A stretch of DNA of 64,000 bases. Origin: Albula goreensis. Lineage: Eukaryota; Chordata; Actinopteri; Albuliformes; Albulidae. Position numbers and translations under genes: made by a program. A model generated the notes under the pieces. That model was not told the origin of the DNA, did not search any database, and saw nothing but the letters and a program-made list of their open reading frames with translations. Every line of letters starts with the position of its first letter. Within the stretch, counting starts at the first letter, position 1. This document shows, in pieces, positions 1 through 12,600 of this stretch. The stretch is taken from contig CM040755.1 in assembly GCA_022829145.1 (NCBI GenBank), positions 23,204,563 through 23,268,562 of the forward strand. The letters run 5' to 3'.

Positions 1-60
1 GGTAGCTGTAACTGGTGCGTGGTAACAGTAACTCTGTGCTGGGTGTAGCTCGCTGGGCAG

Positions 61-216
61 TTGCAGGAGACACAAGCCCGAGAGGAGGAGGTGAAGGCCC
101 TCCAGGAGGAGGTGGGGAGACTGCAGGACATCCAGGGTCTGAGGGAGGCCTCAGTAAGGGAGGAGCAACAGAGGACTGCCCAGCTGCAGCAGGAGAGAGA
201 GAGCCTGCAGGCACAG
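61..216 (+). CDS. Coiled-coil gene, first visible exon
   Basis: It has 52 codons and phase 0 at both ends, with acceptor gctgggcag and donor CAG|gtggag. It encodes a Glu/Gln-rich helix (LQEEVGRLQ). A CA-rich repeat begins within about 10 bases of the donor. Confidence 0.75.
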
Positions 217-3200
217 GTGGAGTGCACACATTTACACGCATGCACACACACACGCACACATGCACAGGTACATATATTTATACACATATTTTACACATCG
301 ATACACAGACACATGCGTTTCACACACACATGCTTACAAAACAAATCACAGGCAATCAGCTTAGGCCCAAGCAATCAATAGCTGCTCACTCACAGAGGAC
401 AGACCCCGGTCTTCATTCCTTACCCACCCATGTGTGACATCATCCAAAAGCAAGTTTCATTTATCTCTGCGCCAGAACCAAATGGCTTTTTCCAAAACCT
501 TTGGCCAGACTGTAAAATAACACTGCTCCATCCATGGGGTAAATGGTGTGGAATGGACACACTGGAACAGAGTCAGTGCTCAGCCATTCTGCTTGGTGGG
601 GCGTCAAGCTGTGGAAGAGAAGCAGAAGGGAGAAATGTGTTTGTTCAGTACAGTGTGTTCTGGGTGTCAGACAGGGACGGGTCTTGTGCATAGAATTGGC
701 TAATAATAAGGATCACGTCACTTTTTAATTATTTCACAATGTGGCTTTTTCATTCTTTTTTTAATTGTAGATGATTGATTTGGTAGCATTTATTCAATTT
801 ACTCCAGAAAAATGCCCTTATTTTTAGTTGTACATATTGCTTGTTTGCACCTGGTGGCATGGCCGTGTGTGAGAAGGCCCTGCATGGGTTCCTAATGAGG
901 CAGCAGATATTGATATTCACTCTGACAGCAGTCCAGCGAATGTTAATATCTGTGAATATCATCCAGAGGATTGATAGCATTACATAGTTTTGTGTATATT
1001 GGCAGTAGAACATACCCTCTGTCGTCACACACAGCAGGTGACTTCAGTAATTTGTTCATTTTTACTCCGTCAAATTTGTATTAGCGTTCAGTATCGTAGC
1101 ATTTTTGTTATTTGGATTTTCTCTTTCACTGTCTTTTTAATGCAGGGATCAGGTAAATATTTATTATTTTAAGCTGATATCAAGAACATTTTTTTTTTTG
1201 TTTTTCTCCTGTATTGGCTTAAATTTATCTATATATTGTGTCCTTTGTAAACTATGACTGTCAAATGCTCTGCAAAAAAAATCATATTTTGAAAAGTATT
1301 TAATGAAATTGGTTGATTGAAACTCAACGTGGCTGGTTTCCATGCATTTTATTTCTGTACTGATGGTCCTCAAAGCACAGACATTAGGCCGGCCTTCCGT
1401 TTAACACTGCCTGTTCCCTGTCCCAGGTTCTGTTAATTTTGATTGATGACTGTGTTTATTCTCTACAAAACACCCCCACACATACACACGCACACACACA
1501 CTCATACAAACACACACTCCTTCAATGCCCTCCAATTTTCTCTCTCTATCCCCCATCCCTCCCCAGTATGAAAATGATATTAGAAACAAAATGAGATTTG
1601 AAATTTCATGTTTGACAAGCGCCTTTGATGAAGGGTTTTCATTGCAGGCCCGATGCATGGAAATTTTATGCTAATAACAGTGCTGGCCAAGCGATCTAGC
1701 TGGAAATTAATCAGTGGCAGAGCAGGGGAGAGAGAGAGAGAGCAAAAGAGAGAGAGGTAGGCCACTTTATAAACATCACCCCCTCTCTCCTGCTCTGAAT
1801 CTCATCAGCAGTAGCCATGGGGTGTTGTCTGCATAATGAGGTTGGGAGAGAAATAGGGAGTTAGAAAATTATGCCGCAGCTTAGCGGTGATTGATGCAGT
1901 AATTTATGCACCCATGCAGTGTGCCACAGTAATGTGGATTAGACACTTCTCCTGCTGAAACCCCTGTCTTTGGGGGGCAATAGCAGTGCATTTCTACCCC
2001 CCCACAAACACACACACACACACAGACACACACAGCCGACCCTCTCTCCTTCTGTGTCTCTTATTTTATTTATCCTGTTCATCTATCTGGGGGTGTTTTC
2101 ATTTTATTCCCCCCACCCCCCCTCCCCAGCTGCCCTTATGGGTAAATATCTGGTTCGCTTGTATTCCTAGGTGGGTGGATACTCATCAGAGAGCACATGG
2201 CTCAGAGCTACCCCCTGCCCTCAAACATATCAATGTGCTGCCTAATGGAGTCGTTATCAGATTTCAGTCTTTTAAAATAGCACAATTAGTGCTGTGTCTT
2301 TAATGATCTTTACGGGGTAAAAGGCTTAGTGATCATTTGCGGGGTTTCTATTTTTTTATATCCTTCATGTACCCTGCTGAGATTTCAATCACAGCCTCGG
2401 TGAAGACAAAGACAGTTTGCAAATGTGCACATTTCTTCTTCCCCCCTCGCTCTCTCTCCCTGACGCTCTGAAGCCACATTACAAGCCTGTGATATTTATT
2501 ATTTCTACCCCGCGAGACATCTGTTACACAGCTTCTTATTTTTGTAATGCATCATCAGCCAGGGGGAAAAATAATATTATCCCATCAGAGATATTGTACT
2601 CTCGAGTCTGAAAACTCTAATGTGGAGTTTGTGCCATTAAAGCAGAGCCGCTTCGGGGGGAAAGCCGTGGAGGCAGGGTCTGTCTGTCTGTCTGTCTGAC
2701 ATCCGCCTTCCTTATCACTGTGTTCCAGTGTAACAGCCAGCAGGGGGCGCTGTGCCAGCTGCGGGAGGAGCTGGAGCAGAAGGAGGAGGAGGTGCGGACG
2801 CAATGGGAGCGTGGTGAGGAGGAGGCACAGGGGCTGAGGGAGCAGCTCCAGGAGGTCCAGACCCAGGCCCAGCAGTACCGTGGTAGTGCTGACCAGTTCC
2901 GGGCCGACCTGGAGCAGCTGCAGAGGCAGCAGAGAGAGGTGGAGGAGGAGGTGAGTGTGTGACAGGGCTGCATGTGCCCCCAAATCCCCCTGAACCCCCA
3001 AATCCCTAGACCATGTGTGGTGTTTCCCTCTGCTCTGCTATGCTTCCTTTTACCAAGGAAGTGTATTTGATTGGGTCCCAATCTATGTTTGTGGATTATT
3101 GTGTTTGTATGTGCATCTGTGTGTGTGATGTATGCAAGTTTGCCCTGGCCTCTCTTACAGTGTTTGCACTGTACTGGCAGGGCTTACAGAGAGAGGCCAG

Positions 3201-4344
3201 ACTGCGATCTCAGGAGGCGGAGCTGGCCAAGCTGCGGGCAGCCCTACAGGGGGCGGAGTCTGTTGCTGCGGATGCTGAGGCCCGCCTGGAGCCTCTCTCC
3301 CAGTCTGTAGAGCTCTTCCGGCAGAAGTACCAGGCCTGCGTGGCCAAGGTCACCCAGCTGGAGAGCACACTGCAGGCCCAGGAGAGTGACCTGGAGGAGG
3401 CCAGGGCACAGGTCAGTACGCACACATGCACATACACGCATGCACACACATACTGACCACATATCCTCACCCACATATGCCACTTACACACACACACATA
3501 CACACACACACACACACCACATGCACATATGCACACAACACAGATTCAACCACACACACAATCCATACACATAAACACGTGTCAACAGGTGCGACACATC
3601 ACTTCAGTATGAAACAGTCCCCAAAACAGTATATCCCAAATTTCCATTTGCTAAAATGACTTAAGCCAGCCCCATTTGGTACATCATTAGAAAATGCATT
3701 AAACATTGACAGGTGTTATGCAATTTTTGTCAATTTCCATTTACTGCAGGGGAAAGCATCTAAACCTGTTACTTGCTTCTTTTGTGAAAATACTAAGGTG
3801 TACTCCTTTTTATAAAGTTGTCTAACTTTATGTTATGTTAACTATGTGCATAATTGCCATTTCCGTTTGACAGGCAGAACAAATCTAGTTATCAACATTC
3901 TAAAGTTGTTCAACTTCATGCGAGTGGCAGCATAGCTAGCGTCTGTCTCCATTATGCGCTGCTGGACTGACTTTAATGTGCATTACCAAACAGAAGTGAG
4001 GCTGTGAATAGTAAGTTTAGCCATGTTGTGGGTGAGTTGTGAGGTGTGTTGTCCCTCACTTGCGTGTGTCTCCTCAGGTTTCAGAGCGTGAGGACCAGGC
4101 ACTTCGTCTGCGTGCGGAAGTGGCCACACTGCACGCGGACCTGAGGGCCCATTGTGCGCAGCTGGAGAGCGGGGACGATGCCCTCAGCGCCCTGAGCCAG
4201 CGGCTGCGCCAGGCCCAGGGGGAGCTGGAGGAAAGCCGCAGGCACGGCCAGGAGTGCCAGCAGGTCATTGCCACCCTGAGAGACAGCTGCGCAGAGCTGC
4301 GCAGGCAGGTCAGTCCTGATACAGCTACACACACACTCTATACT

Positions 4345-4379
<35 letters not shown>

Positions 4380-7300
4380 TTGAATTCCACATGTTCATAT
4401 TTTACGATTGTAAGTACATGAAGAATTAGTATGTGTGTGTGTGTATGCATTGAGTAGGTGTGCTGTTTTACACACACACACACACACATATGCACAGACA
4501 AACACACACACACACACACAGTCATGTAAGAGTCTGCTGCATTGGGCTGGAATCCCTGCATTCAGCACCCAAAACATCTGATCATCTAGATGAAGCAGAC
4601 AGGGAGTGGTACTATAAAAAAGAATAAAAAAAGGTTGAAGGAGATAGCAGACTAAGAGGAAGAGAAACATATATTCTAATTAAGGCTCTGTTCACTGGGG
4701 CACTGTTGCATCCAGTTTGTTTCATTAATGTTATGCGCGTACACAATGAATGCACTAAGGGACACCCTGGGGAGGAAAGGACCGACATGCCATCTCTGCA
4801 GAGCTGGAACGCGTCTGGAAAGATCCGTACATTGCCTCTGGCTCTGCACAAAACCTGGCAGGGGACTGACATGAGTGAAATATTTACCAAAAAAAAGAGG
4901 CGGCAGTGTGCAGAAAGTGTGGGCGCCTCGTCTCAGGGAGAAACGGCAGGTCATCAGAATCTGGGTGACAAAAGGGGTGTTTTGGGGTGATGGTGGTAAG
5001 GGTGGGGGGGTGAAAGTGTGATGTTTGACCTTCTGTTCTTCACTGGAGTCTCAGCACCCTGTCCCAGACAATAATGGCTCCAGGTTGCTCCGGTTTCTAG
5101 CACATAGCACACAGTGACATGTGCAGGGGTATTCACAGCCAAGGTGTAAGTGCTTGTGTCAGTGGATAGAGGGGCCCTTTCAATATTATTCTTACTACAA
5201 AAGAGACTTAATGAGAGATGAGATGTCCTTTGTCATATAACATATAACAGTGATTTAGATGCCAGTCTCGTGTTTTGGTTTTAGGAGCTTAGGTTACACA
5301 CAACCTGAAATAATTGTTTTCAGAGGTTTGAGATGGCGGTCCTCTACATTGTAAAGATAGGCCTTCGATTTTTAGGTGATAGTCCAGCATGTCATGCTTT
5401 ACTTATAAAGGCTTGCAGATTCAAGCAATGAACGCTTAAATGCAAGGCTTGACAACTGTTGGCTGTATGACATGTGACCTGTGACACTCCTGTGTTTTTG
5501 TGGGTGTTTGTCTATGTGTGCGTGCGTTTGTGTTTGTGTGTGTGTGTGTCTGTCTCATCCCAGATGGGGGAGCAGGAGGAGATGGTTGTGAAGATCCAGG
5601 CAGATTTTTCGGCCTATCGAGCAACACACATCCACCCAGACTTGGACTATGAGGCTCAGCTGTCCCACATCCAGGAGCTGCAGCAGGTAGGGCTTGTCCT
5701 CTTCATCCTTCACCCCTAGCCCCAGGCAGCATTCCACAAAGAGACCATCACTGCAGCAAGGTACCTTTGGTTTGTTATCTGAACTGTGTCCTGACTAGAC
5801 TAACTTTCAGCTGTCATCTGACATTATTCTCTCTTGCCTCGCTTTACGGCACGGGTCGTTGCAGAGCAAGAGCAGAAGTCAAAAGCCGAAGCCCATGGGC
5901 CACTGCGTCCACAGACAAGCTCCCTCGCTAAACGTTAGTTAAGCCGGCACGTGCACATCTACCTGTTTCTGTCAGAACGTTCTGTCAGCGTGTCAACTGG
6001 AGAGTGCACTGGCTGGAGCACTGTTGTGGCAACCCATCGCCCTGGCAACGCTTATGTGATTTACTGCCACCCTCCACCCCCCCAATTTCCCCCCTCCGCC
6101 ATCCTAGATTGGCGCAGTCGGGCCACTCCGGCCCAGATTGATTGCCCTGCCGTGCTCATTGACGACGCTCGCCCTCTTCCCCACAACCTTTTAGCAGAGT
6201 TTTATAGATGGTTAGAGCACCTCGTTTGGCTATTTATACATCTGTAAGTGGCCATGAAATATAGATTTGTCTTGACGTGCGTCAGCTTCGGAGCAGAGAA
6301 CCAGCTGCCTCTTGACACCTCGTTATTTTAATGGTCTGAAATGAGCGTGCACACGTGTGTGGGGGGAGGTAGGGGGTTTACAGTACCAAGTGTGAATTAT
6401 TTTACTATTATTCTTATTAAATTTATACACATATATTTCCCTCAAAGCTCTCCCATTCTCTGTGAGAGCAGCAGGTCTGGTATTGATTGAGAGTGACAGT
6501 GCCACGCTCAGCTCTCCTCTGTGTACTGCTCTGCCATCTGAAGCAGAGAAACCACAGCAACACGTCCCATGAGCTGCCTGCTGCACATGCGTCTACTCCA
6601 CACTTTCACTGCCACACAACAATATATCCTTACAATACCTCTGTACCTGTCTCTGTAATGCACACACAGACGCTCACACCTCTGTTAAATTCTTTTCAAT
6701 TCACTCAATTTTATTGGCTTGACAAGAAAAGGATATTGAATATAGAAAATAGTTCAAAAAATGGTGACAGTAATAACAGGGTGTGGGCTGGTTAAAATAC
6801 AACCATTAATAATCATAGTCTTTCTCACATGCACACACATGCATAAACACTAGCATAGTCTTTCTGTCTCATACACACCCTCCCCCTCTAACTTACACCT
6901 ACATGCAAACCCGTTCCATTCCATACCCTTTTGGTTATTTTGTCATAAAATGATTGTTTTTGTTGTTCATTAATTTGGTTGGGGCCTACTTTAAACCAAA
7001 ATACGTTGAAACAGTCTATTTTCATTCTCTTGCCAGTTCAATTTCCTGCACATATTAGCACAAAGCTAATATTTGTTCATTTTTATTCATGCAACATTCT
7101 GGATTTGACACAGACCACAGGAGTGTAAATAAATCAGGCACACAAATGGCATGGCTTTTCATTCGACCCCACAGTTTGTTACACAAAGAGGTTTGATGTT
7201 GCATGGTTCCCTCCATCCTTTGGAGGGCGCTGTGGTGGATGTGTGACAGGTGTTCTGTCCCCCAGGGGCTGTCCCATGCTCTGGAGCAATGTGCCCAGGG

Positions 7301-9595
7301 CAGCCAGGAGCTGAGCAAGTGCCAGGTGGCTCAGCAGCAGCTCAGGGACGAGGTGTGCCGGCTCACCGAGCAGAAGAGCAGCAGTGTGACAGGTGAGAAG
7401 GTCAGGCAGGGGGGAGGCAGGACACCTGCGCTGTCACACCTGTGTGAGCGAACCATACAGGAAACATCCCAACATTTACTATGGTTTTCTGCATTCCTTA
7501 TGATTTGACTACTGCTTGTGACCTTTCCTGTGATGTGGCTTTTGAGTGCAGTTCTCTGTGTTGTGCTCCTGTATATATTTCTTTTGAGGTAGCTTGTGTC
7601 TGTAATTATCAAAGTGGCTGCCTCAAAGTATTTTGTATCTGCTGTGGCCAGTGTCTGTATATTTAAAAAATTTAGTCAAGACCCTTGAGAAAGGCTCATT
7701 GCCAAAGAATAGAGTAAAATCTGTCTGTGTAACTGGTGAAATAAATGTCTACATGTTACTGTTTTAAATGCATGCAGTTTATCCATCACTCTGGGTAAGG
7801 GCATCTATGAAATAATAGTACTGGCCTTATGTGGATTGAGTGTAAGAGAGTCCAGGAGGGTCTTGGGCAGGTTTCATTGTACCCACTTAAAATTGTGTTT
7901 GTGCTGTGGATGTAGTGTTTGTATGCATGTTTGTCATTGGTGTGTATGATGAACGTGCTCTGTGTTTGCAGAGGCTCTGCGGCTGCAGGAGGCAGTCAGC
8001 CAGCTGCAGGACGAGCTGGTGGCGGAGGTGCAGAGGAGACACACAGAGGTGGAGATGGTGGAGCAGCGCGCGGTCAGACTGGAGGAGGATCTGCGGGCCG
8101 CGCTCAGACAGTGTGCCCAGAGAGAGCAGGTAACTACAGAGTCGCTGCACAGAGAGAACAGCTACTTAAAGAGTCACTTCCCAAAGAGAGCAGGTACTTC
8201 CAGAGTCATTGTATGGAGTGAGCAGGTACCTACAGCTCACATGTCAGTTAAAACATAATATATTTTGTGCTTGCATAACAATGAAACAGTAAAATGGCAA
8301 TATTCTTATACCTTTCTGGACTTCTGTGATCACAAATTTGTGGAGAAACTGAGATACAGGACGGAAACCCTACCACCCCTTGAGGTAGTTCCGAGGTGGC
8401 TAGAGCACAGTGCAGCCAATGTGTTCATGGCATCACCTGGCGGGTGTGGCTGCTTTGCAGGCAGTGCAGAAGAGAGACACCCTGCTGAGGAAGTCCGAGG
8501 CAGATCTGATGGAGGCCCGCGAGGTGATCCGGGCCAAGGGTGCAGAGGTGGAGAGGCAAGCTGCCCTCGCCCGGGGCCTAGAAGCCGACATCCAGAGAGC
8601 CAGGAGAGACAAGGAGCAGAGGGAGAATGAGTGCACCGCCCATAGGGCAGAGCTTCTGCACCTGAAGGAGGAGCTGAAGGAGGCACACACCCGCTTCAGG
8701 GACACAGGTGAGATCTGAGACACAGAAACATGGAGCACTGGGACACAGGTAAGACCAAGAGAGACAGTAAACACACCTGAGAAGAGCTCAGGTAAAACAG
8801 TGACAAAGGTAAGGCTGCAGTAGAACAGACCAGAGATAACAGCACAGTGACACAGGTAAGACTGGGTTAGAGACACTAAACACGCCTGAGATAGGAGCAC
8901 ACTTAAGATTGTTCCAGACTCTGGAAAAAACCCTGATTCAGAACTGATGCTTATGACCTCACATCAAAAATTCAGTTTTGGTCCTTGAGGAATGTGTGTT
9001 GAATAATACAGTATGTATTATTATATAGTACTGTTGGTGTAAATAGGGTAACAATGAGTAAATTATACCATCTTAAACATAACACTTTGGATAAGGACAT
9101 ATATGAAATAAATGAGATAGAGAGGCCAGCAGAGTGCAGAGCAGGTCATCTGTTTGATATGACTGTCCCTGGAGTTGGTTTTGTCATCTGTCATTGTCTC
9201 CCTAAATCACGTTGGGGGGAAAAAGCAATTAAAAAGGGCTGGAACAGTGGGACAGAGGCAGGGAGGTGGAGTGGAGTTGCAGAGCGTTAATAGTGGTGGG
9301 GGCCGTTTAGCCGAGCGCGCCCGCGGGCTGGCTTTAATAAGCTTTGTGCGCCGGTCACCTGTCTGCACACGGCGGCAGCTCCACGCCTGGAATGAAAAGC
9401 CTCATCAATTCAGCGCCCCAGGCCCTGTCACTCTGCAGCGGGACAGGGGGCCCAGCCCTGCTCACTGAGTCAGTCAGACACTGTCATACTCACACACACA
9501 CCATATGTATACACACATGCCTCATACTTACATGCACACGCACTTACACACACGCACACACACCATATGCATACACACACGCCTCATGCTTGCAT

Positions 9596-9632
<37 letters not shown>

Positions 9633-12600
9633 ATATGCATACACACACGCCTCATGCTTGCACACACACGCACTTACACAAATTGAGTACTTACAGACCA
9701 CACCACACAAACGCATGTACACACTCAAGGATCAATCCATGACAAGACCAATGCAACAGATACGTACTCACATCATGGTTGAGATTAAATCAATACATGT
9801 CCTCCAACACAGAACTAACCCTGCTGGTATCCAAACCCATTGAAAATGTTTTCCAAAAGGAAAGAAGAGATCAATAACACAGGTATTAAGAGGCACAAGT
9901 GGCAAAACTAAAAATAGATAAAAAAAAGAATTAAATATCTTGAAATGATAAAATAGGTAAGAAGATAATAGTAAAAAGTAACAATACATTGATAATGACA
10001 AAAATTTCATAGAATGTAACAGTATAAAAGTATTAAGACTAAAAAGAAACATGAAATATAGTAGCCATCGTAACAGTTATGTTTTAAAAAAAAGGTGGGA
10101 ATAATTTAAAGCAAGATAATAAAAATTGGTTTTGAGTGGTCTCTTAACACTATGAGCAGAGGTTGCTTGTCTTAATTTGTGATGAAGCAGTGAAATCAGG
10201 TTACATGCAGTGACGGTGTGATTTTAAATCTGAAATATTGTTACATTTTTACTAAAATGTATGAGAAGTTCATTCATTAATTAATTACAAATTCACTGTC
10301 ATTTGGTTCCATGATGCTTCAAACTCGAACCATACCCTCCTGTTCCAGCCAAATCTCTATCGAGTCTCTTTAATGAGGCTAAAAATAAAGACTTAAATTT
10401 TTCTCCATACTACACATCTGCTGGGGCTACTCTTGTTGCCTTTCTTTGTACTCACTCCCATGTTATTTTTATTCTAAATTGAACACAGTGTCCTAAAATA
10501 TTACTTTGGGTTGCCATGGCATCTGTGGACTGTAATGTGATTGGTTTATGTTATTGGCACTGCCAGTGCTGGTGCAAATGCCCTTGTCTGTGTGCCCCTG
10601 GCAGCCCAGGAGCTGGCTCGGCAGGAGGAGAAGGTGGTACTTGTGGAGGGGGGGCAGCAGCGGGCACAGGAGCAGCTGGGGGAGCGGGTTGCGGAGGTGG
10701 TGCGGGCGGAGCAGGCCCAGAGGAGGCTGCAGGCAGAGCTGCGCAGACTCAAAGAACAGATGAGCAGCACGGAGCAGGACATTCAGGAGTACAGGTGCAG
10801 CCCAGTGTATGCTTTTGTGTGATCTGAAAGATGAAGGATGAACAATGTGTCCCAACAACCTTGATTTCAGTTACTGAAATGGCACAGTAGTGAGAGACTG
10901 AAAATGCTGTTATACTTTTATACTTTATACTTTTGAGCTCTGCTTTTTTCTATAATACAGAAATAATATGCAGTAAACACTGGTCTTTCTAGTTAGTCAT
11001 TTAAGACATTGCTGGGAGACAGTTTTGGAGAGCGGCACCATGTTTGAGAATGTGTATTAGATTTACAAATAGAAACTGTAGTAAAACTAGTGCAGCTACA
11101 GCCAGCATTGTAACGTCCAAATCAAAACTATGTGATTGACAAAATACAAGCTCCTGACTAATAACAGTCACAGAACTTGTACAATTTCGACCACAGAATA
11201 TTACCAAGAGTAGCTTACTTTGACCAAACATGTGACTTTAACAAGATTTCTAAGCTTTCCTTTAATGATTATAGAAATGTAAAATACATTTCTAACTTGT
11301 GACCTCAGTCACCCATCTAGTAAACGTGTACTGTAATGGCATTACATTTGGGGCAGCAGTGTAGAGTAACAGTTAAAGTGGTAGGTTTGATTCTCAGATT
11401 GGGCAGTACCATTGTACCCTTATGCAAGATACTTCACCTTTTTTCAGTAAACATCCACCTGTATAAAGGAGTGTGAATATTTTGTAGTGTGTGAAAATGT
11501 AAACTATCACATTGGATATTAGCATCTATAAAATATAATGTAAACATTTTGAAGACAGGCTTCACCATGTGCCACATGGTGCTTTGTTTACAACTTGTTC
11601 CAGTGACACTTTGGCTCTGTGCTTAGCAACTCCTCGCCACCCATTCCTCCTCTGTGTGCGGTGCTGTACCTGCCGCTCAGTGCTCCAGATCATTCCAAGT
11701 CAAGGCCTCTCGCGAAATCAGATGTTGAAAGAACCCGTAAAAGGATGGGTGCAGGGATCACAACCAGCACCTGGCCAAAGATCTCCTGTTCAGTCATCCA
11801 GGCCCCTCCCCAGTGTCCCGAGTCCCCCCGCGGCCTGCCAGTACGCATTAGGAGGGATTTAGTAATTAAGAGAGAGGCTGAGGACCAAAGTGGGTGTTTG
11901 TGGGCTCTGGAGCTGGGCCCGGGCCCCAGCAGCATTGCATATAGGGAATTCTAATTGCCAGGGATATTGATCAGCCAGGCGAGAGGGCATGGGGGGGATT
12001 TTGCGAGGCATCGATTAGCTGTTACTGCGGCCAGCTTGTCAATGAAAAGGGATTGTGAGGCCCGGGGCTTTCCCTTACTCCACCAGGCATGGTTAGGCGT
12101 GTTAGGCATGACACAGCACCTATCGGCCAGCACATTTCTTATTGCTGTTTTTTTCTGTTCATATTCTCCATCTGTTGTTGATTTTTTTCTCCTGTCTAAC
12201 GTGCTGTTAGTATCAAACAGGATAAAGTGTTTCTGATAGGGTGAAGTGCATACTCCTCACCTGTTCCTGACTACTTTTAGCTTTGCTGTTGCTACCTTCA
12301 CAAGCTATCAAAAACATTGCAAGTACAACATGAGCACACTTGAATGACCCAATAAAGTCAGAATTAGGATTGCAGAAGTTGTCATTTTCAAAATCATGCA
12401 ATGCCACTTCTGCTAGCAAAAAAGCCATTTCGAAAGATCCACTTTAGCGGTTGTTTTGAGCGCGTATGAAATTGATGGTGATATAGTGTTGGCATTTGTG
12501 TGGCAGGGTTCTGGTGGAGAGGCTGAAAGCCGAGGCCAGTGAAAGCAGGCAGGCACAGCTGAGTGTGCAACAGGACAGCCTGCACTACCAGCAGGGGGCA

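Noticed and set aside
7770..7816. Short SINE-tail-like sequence (also near 9078-9112)
   Set aside because: Resembles the GGATAAG-GCATCT tail, but too short and diverged to call as an element.
8433..8900. 155-codon open frame on the - strand
   Set aside because: It is an antisense shadow of a coiled-coil exon on the + strand, which has consistent splice phase.
9344..9843. Open frames of over 100 codons rich in His-Thr
   Set aside because: They are translations of CA repeats; the same pattern occurs at 229, 3430, 50241 and 60231.
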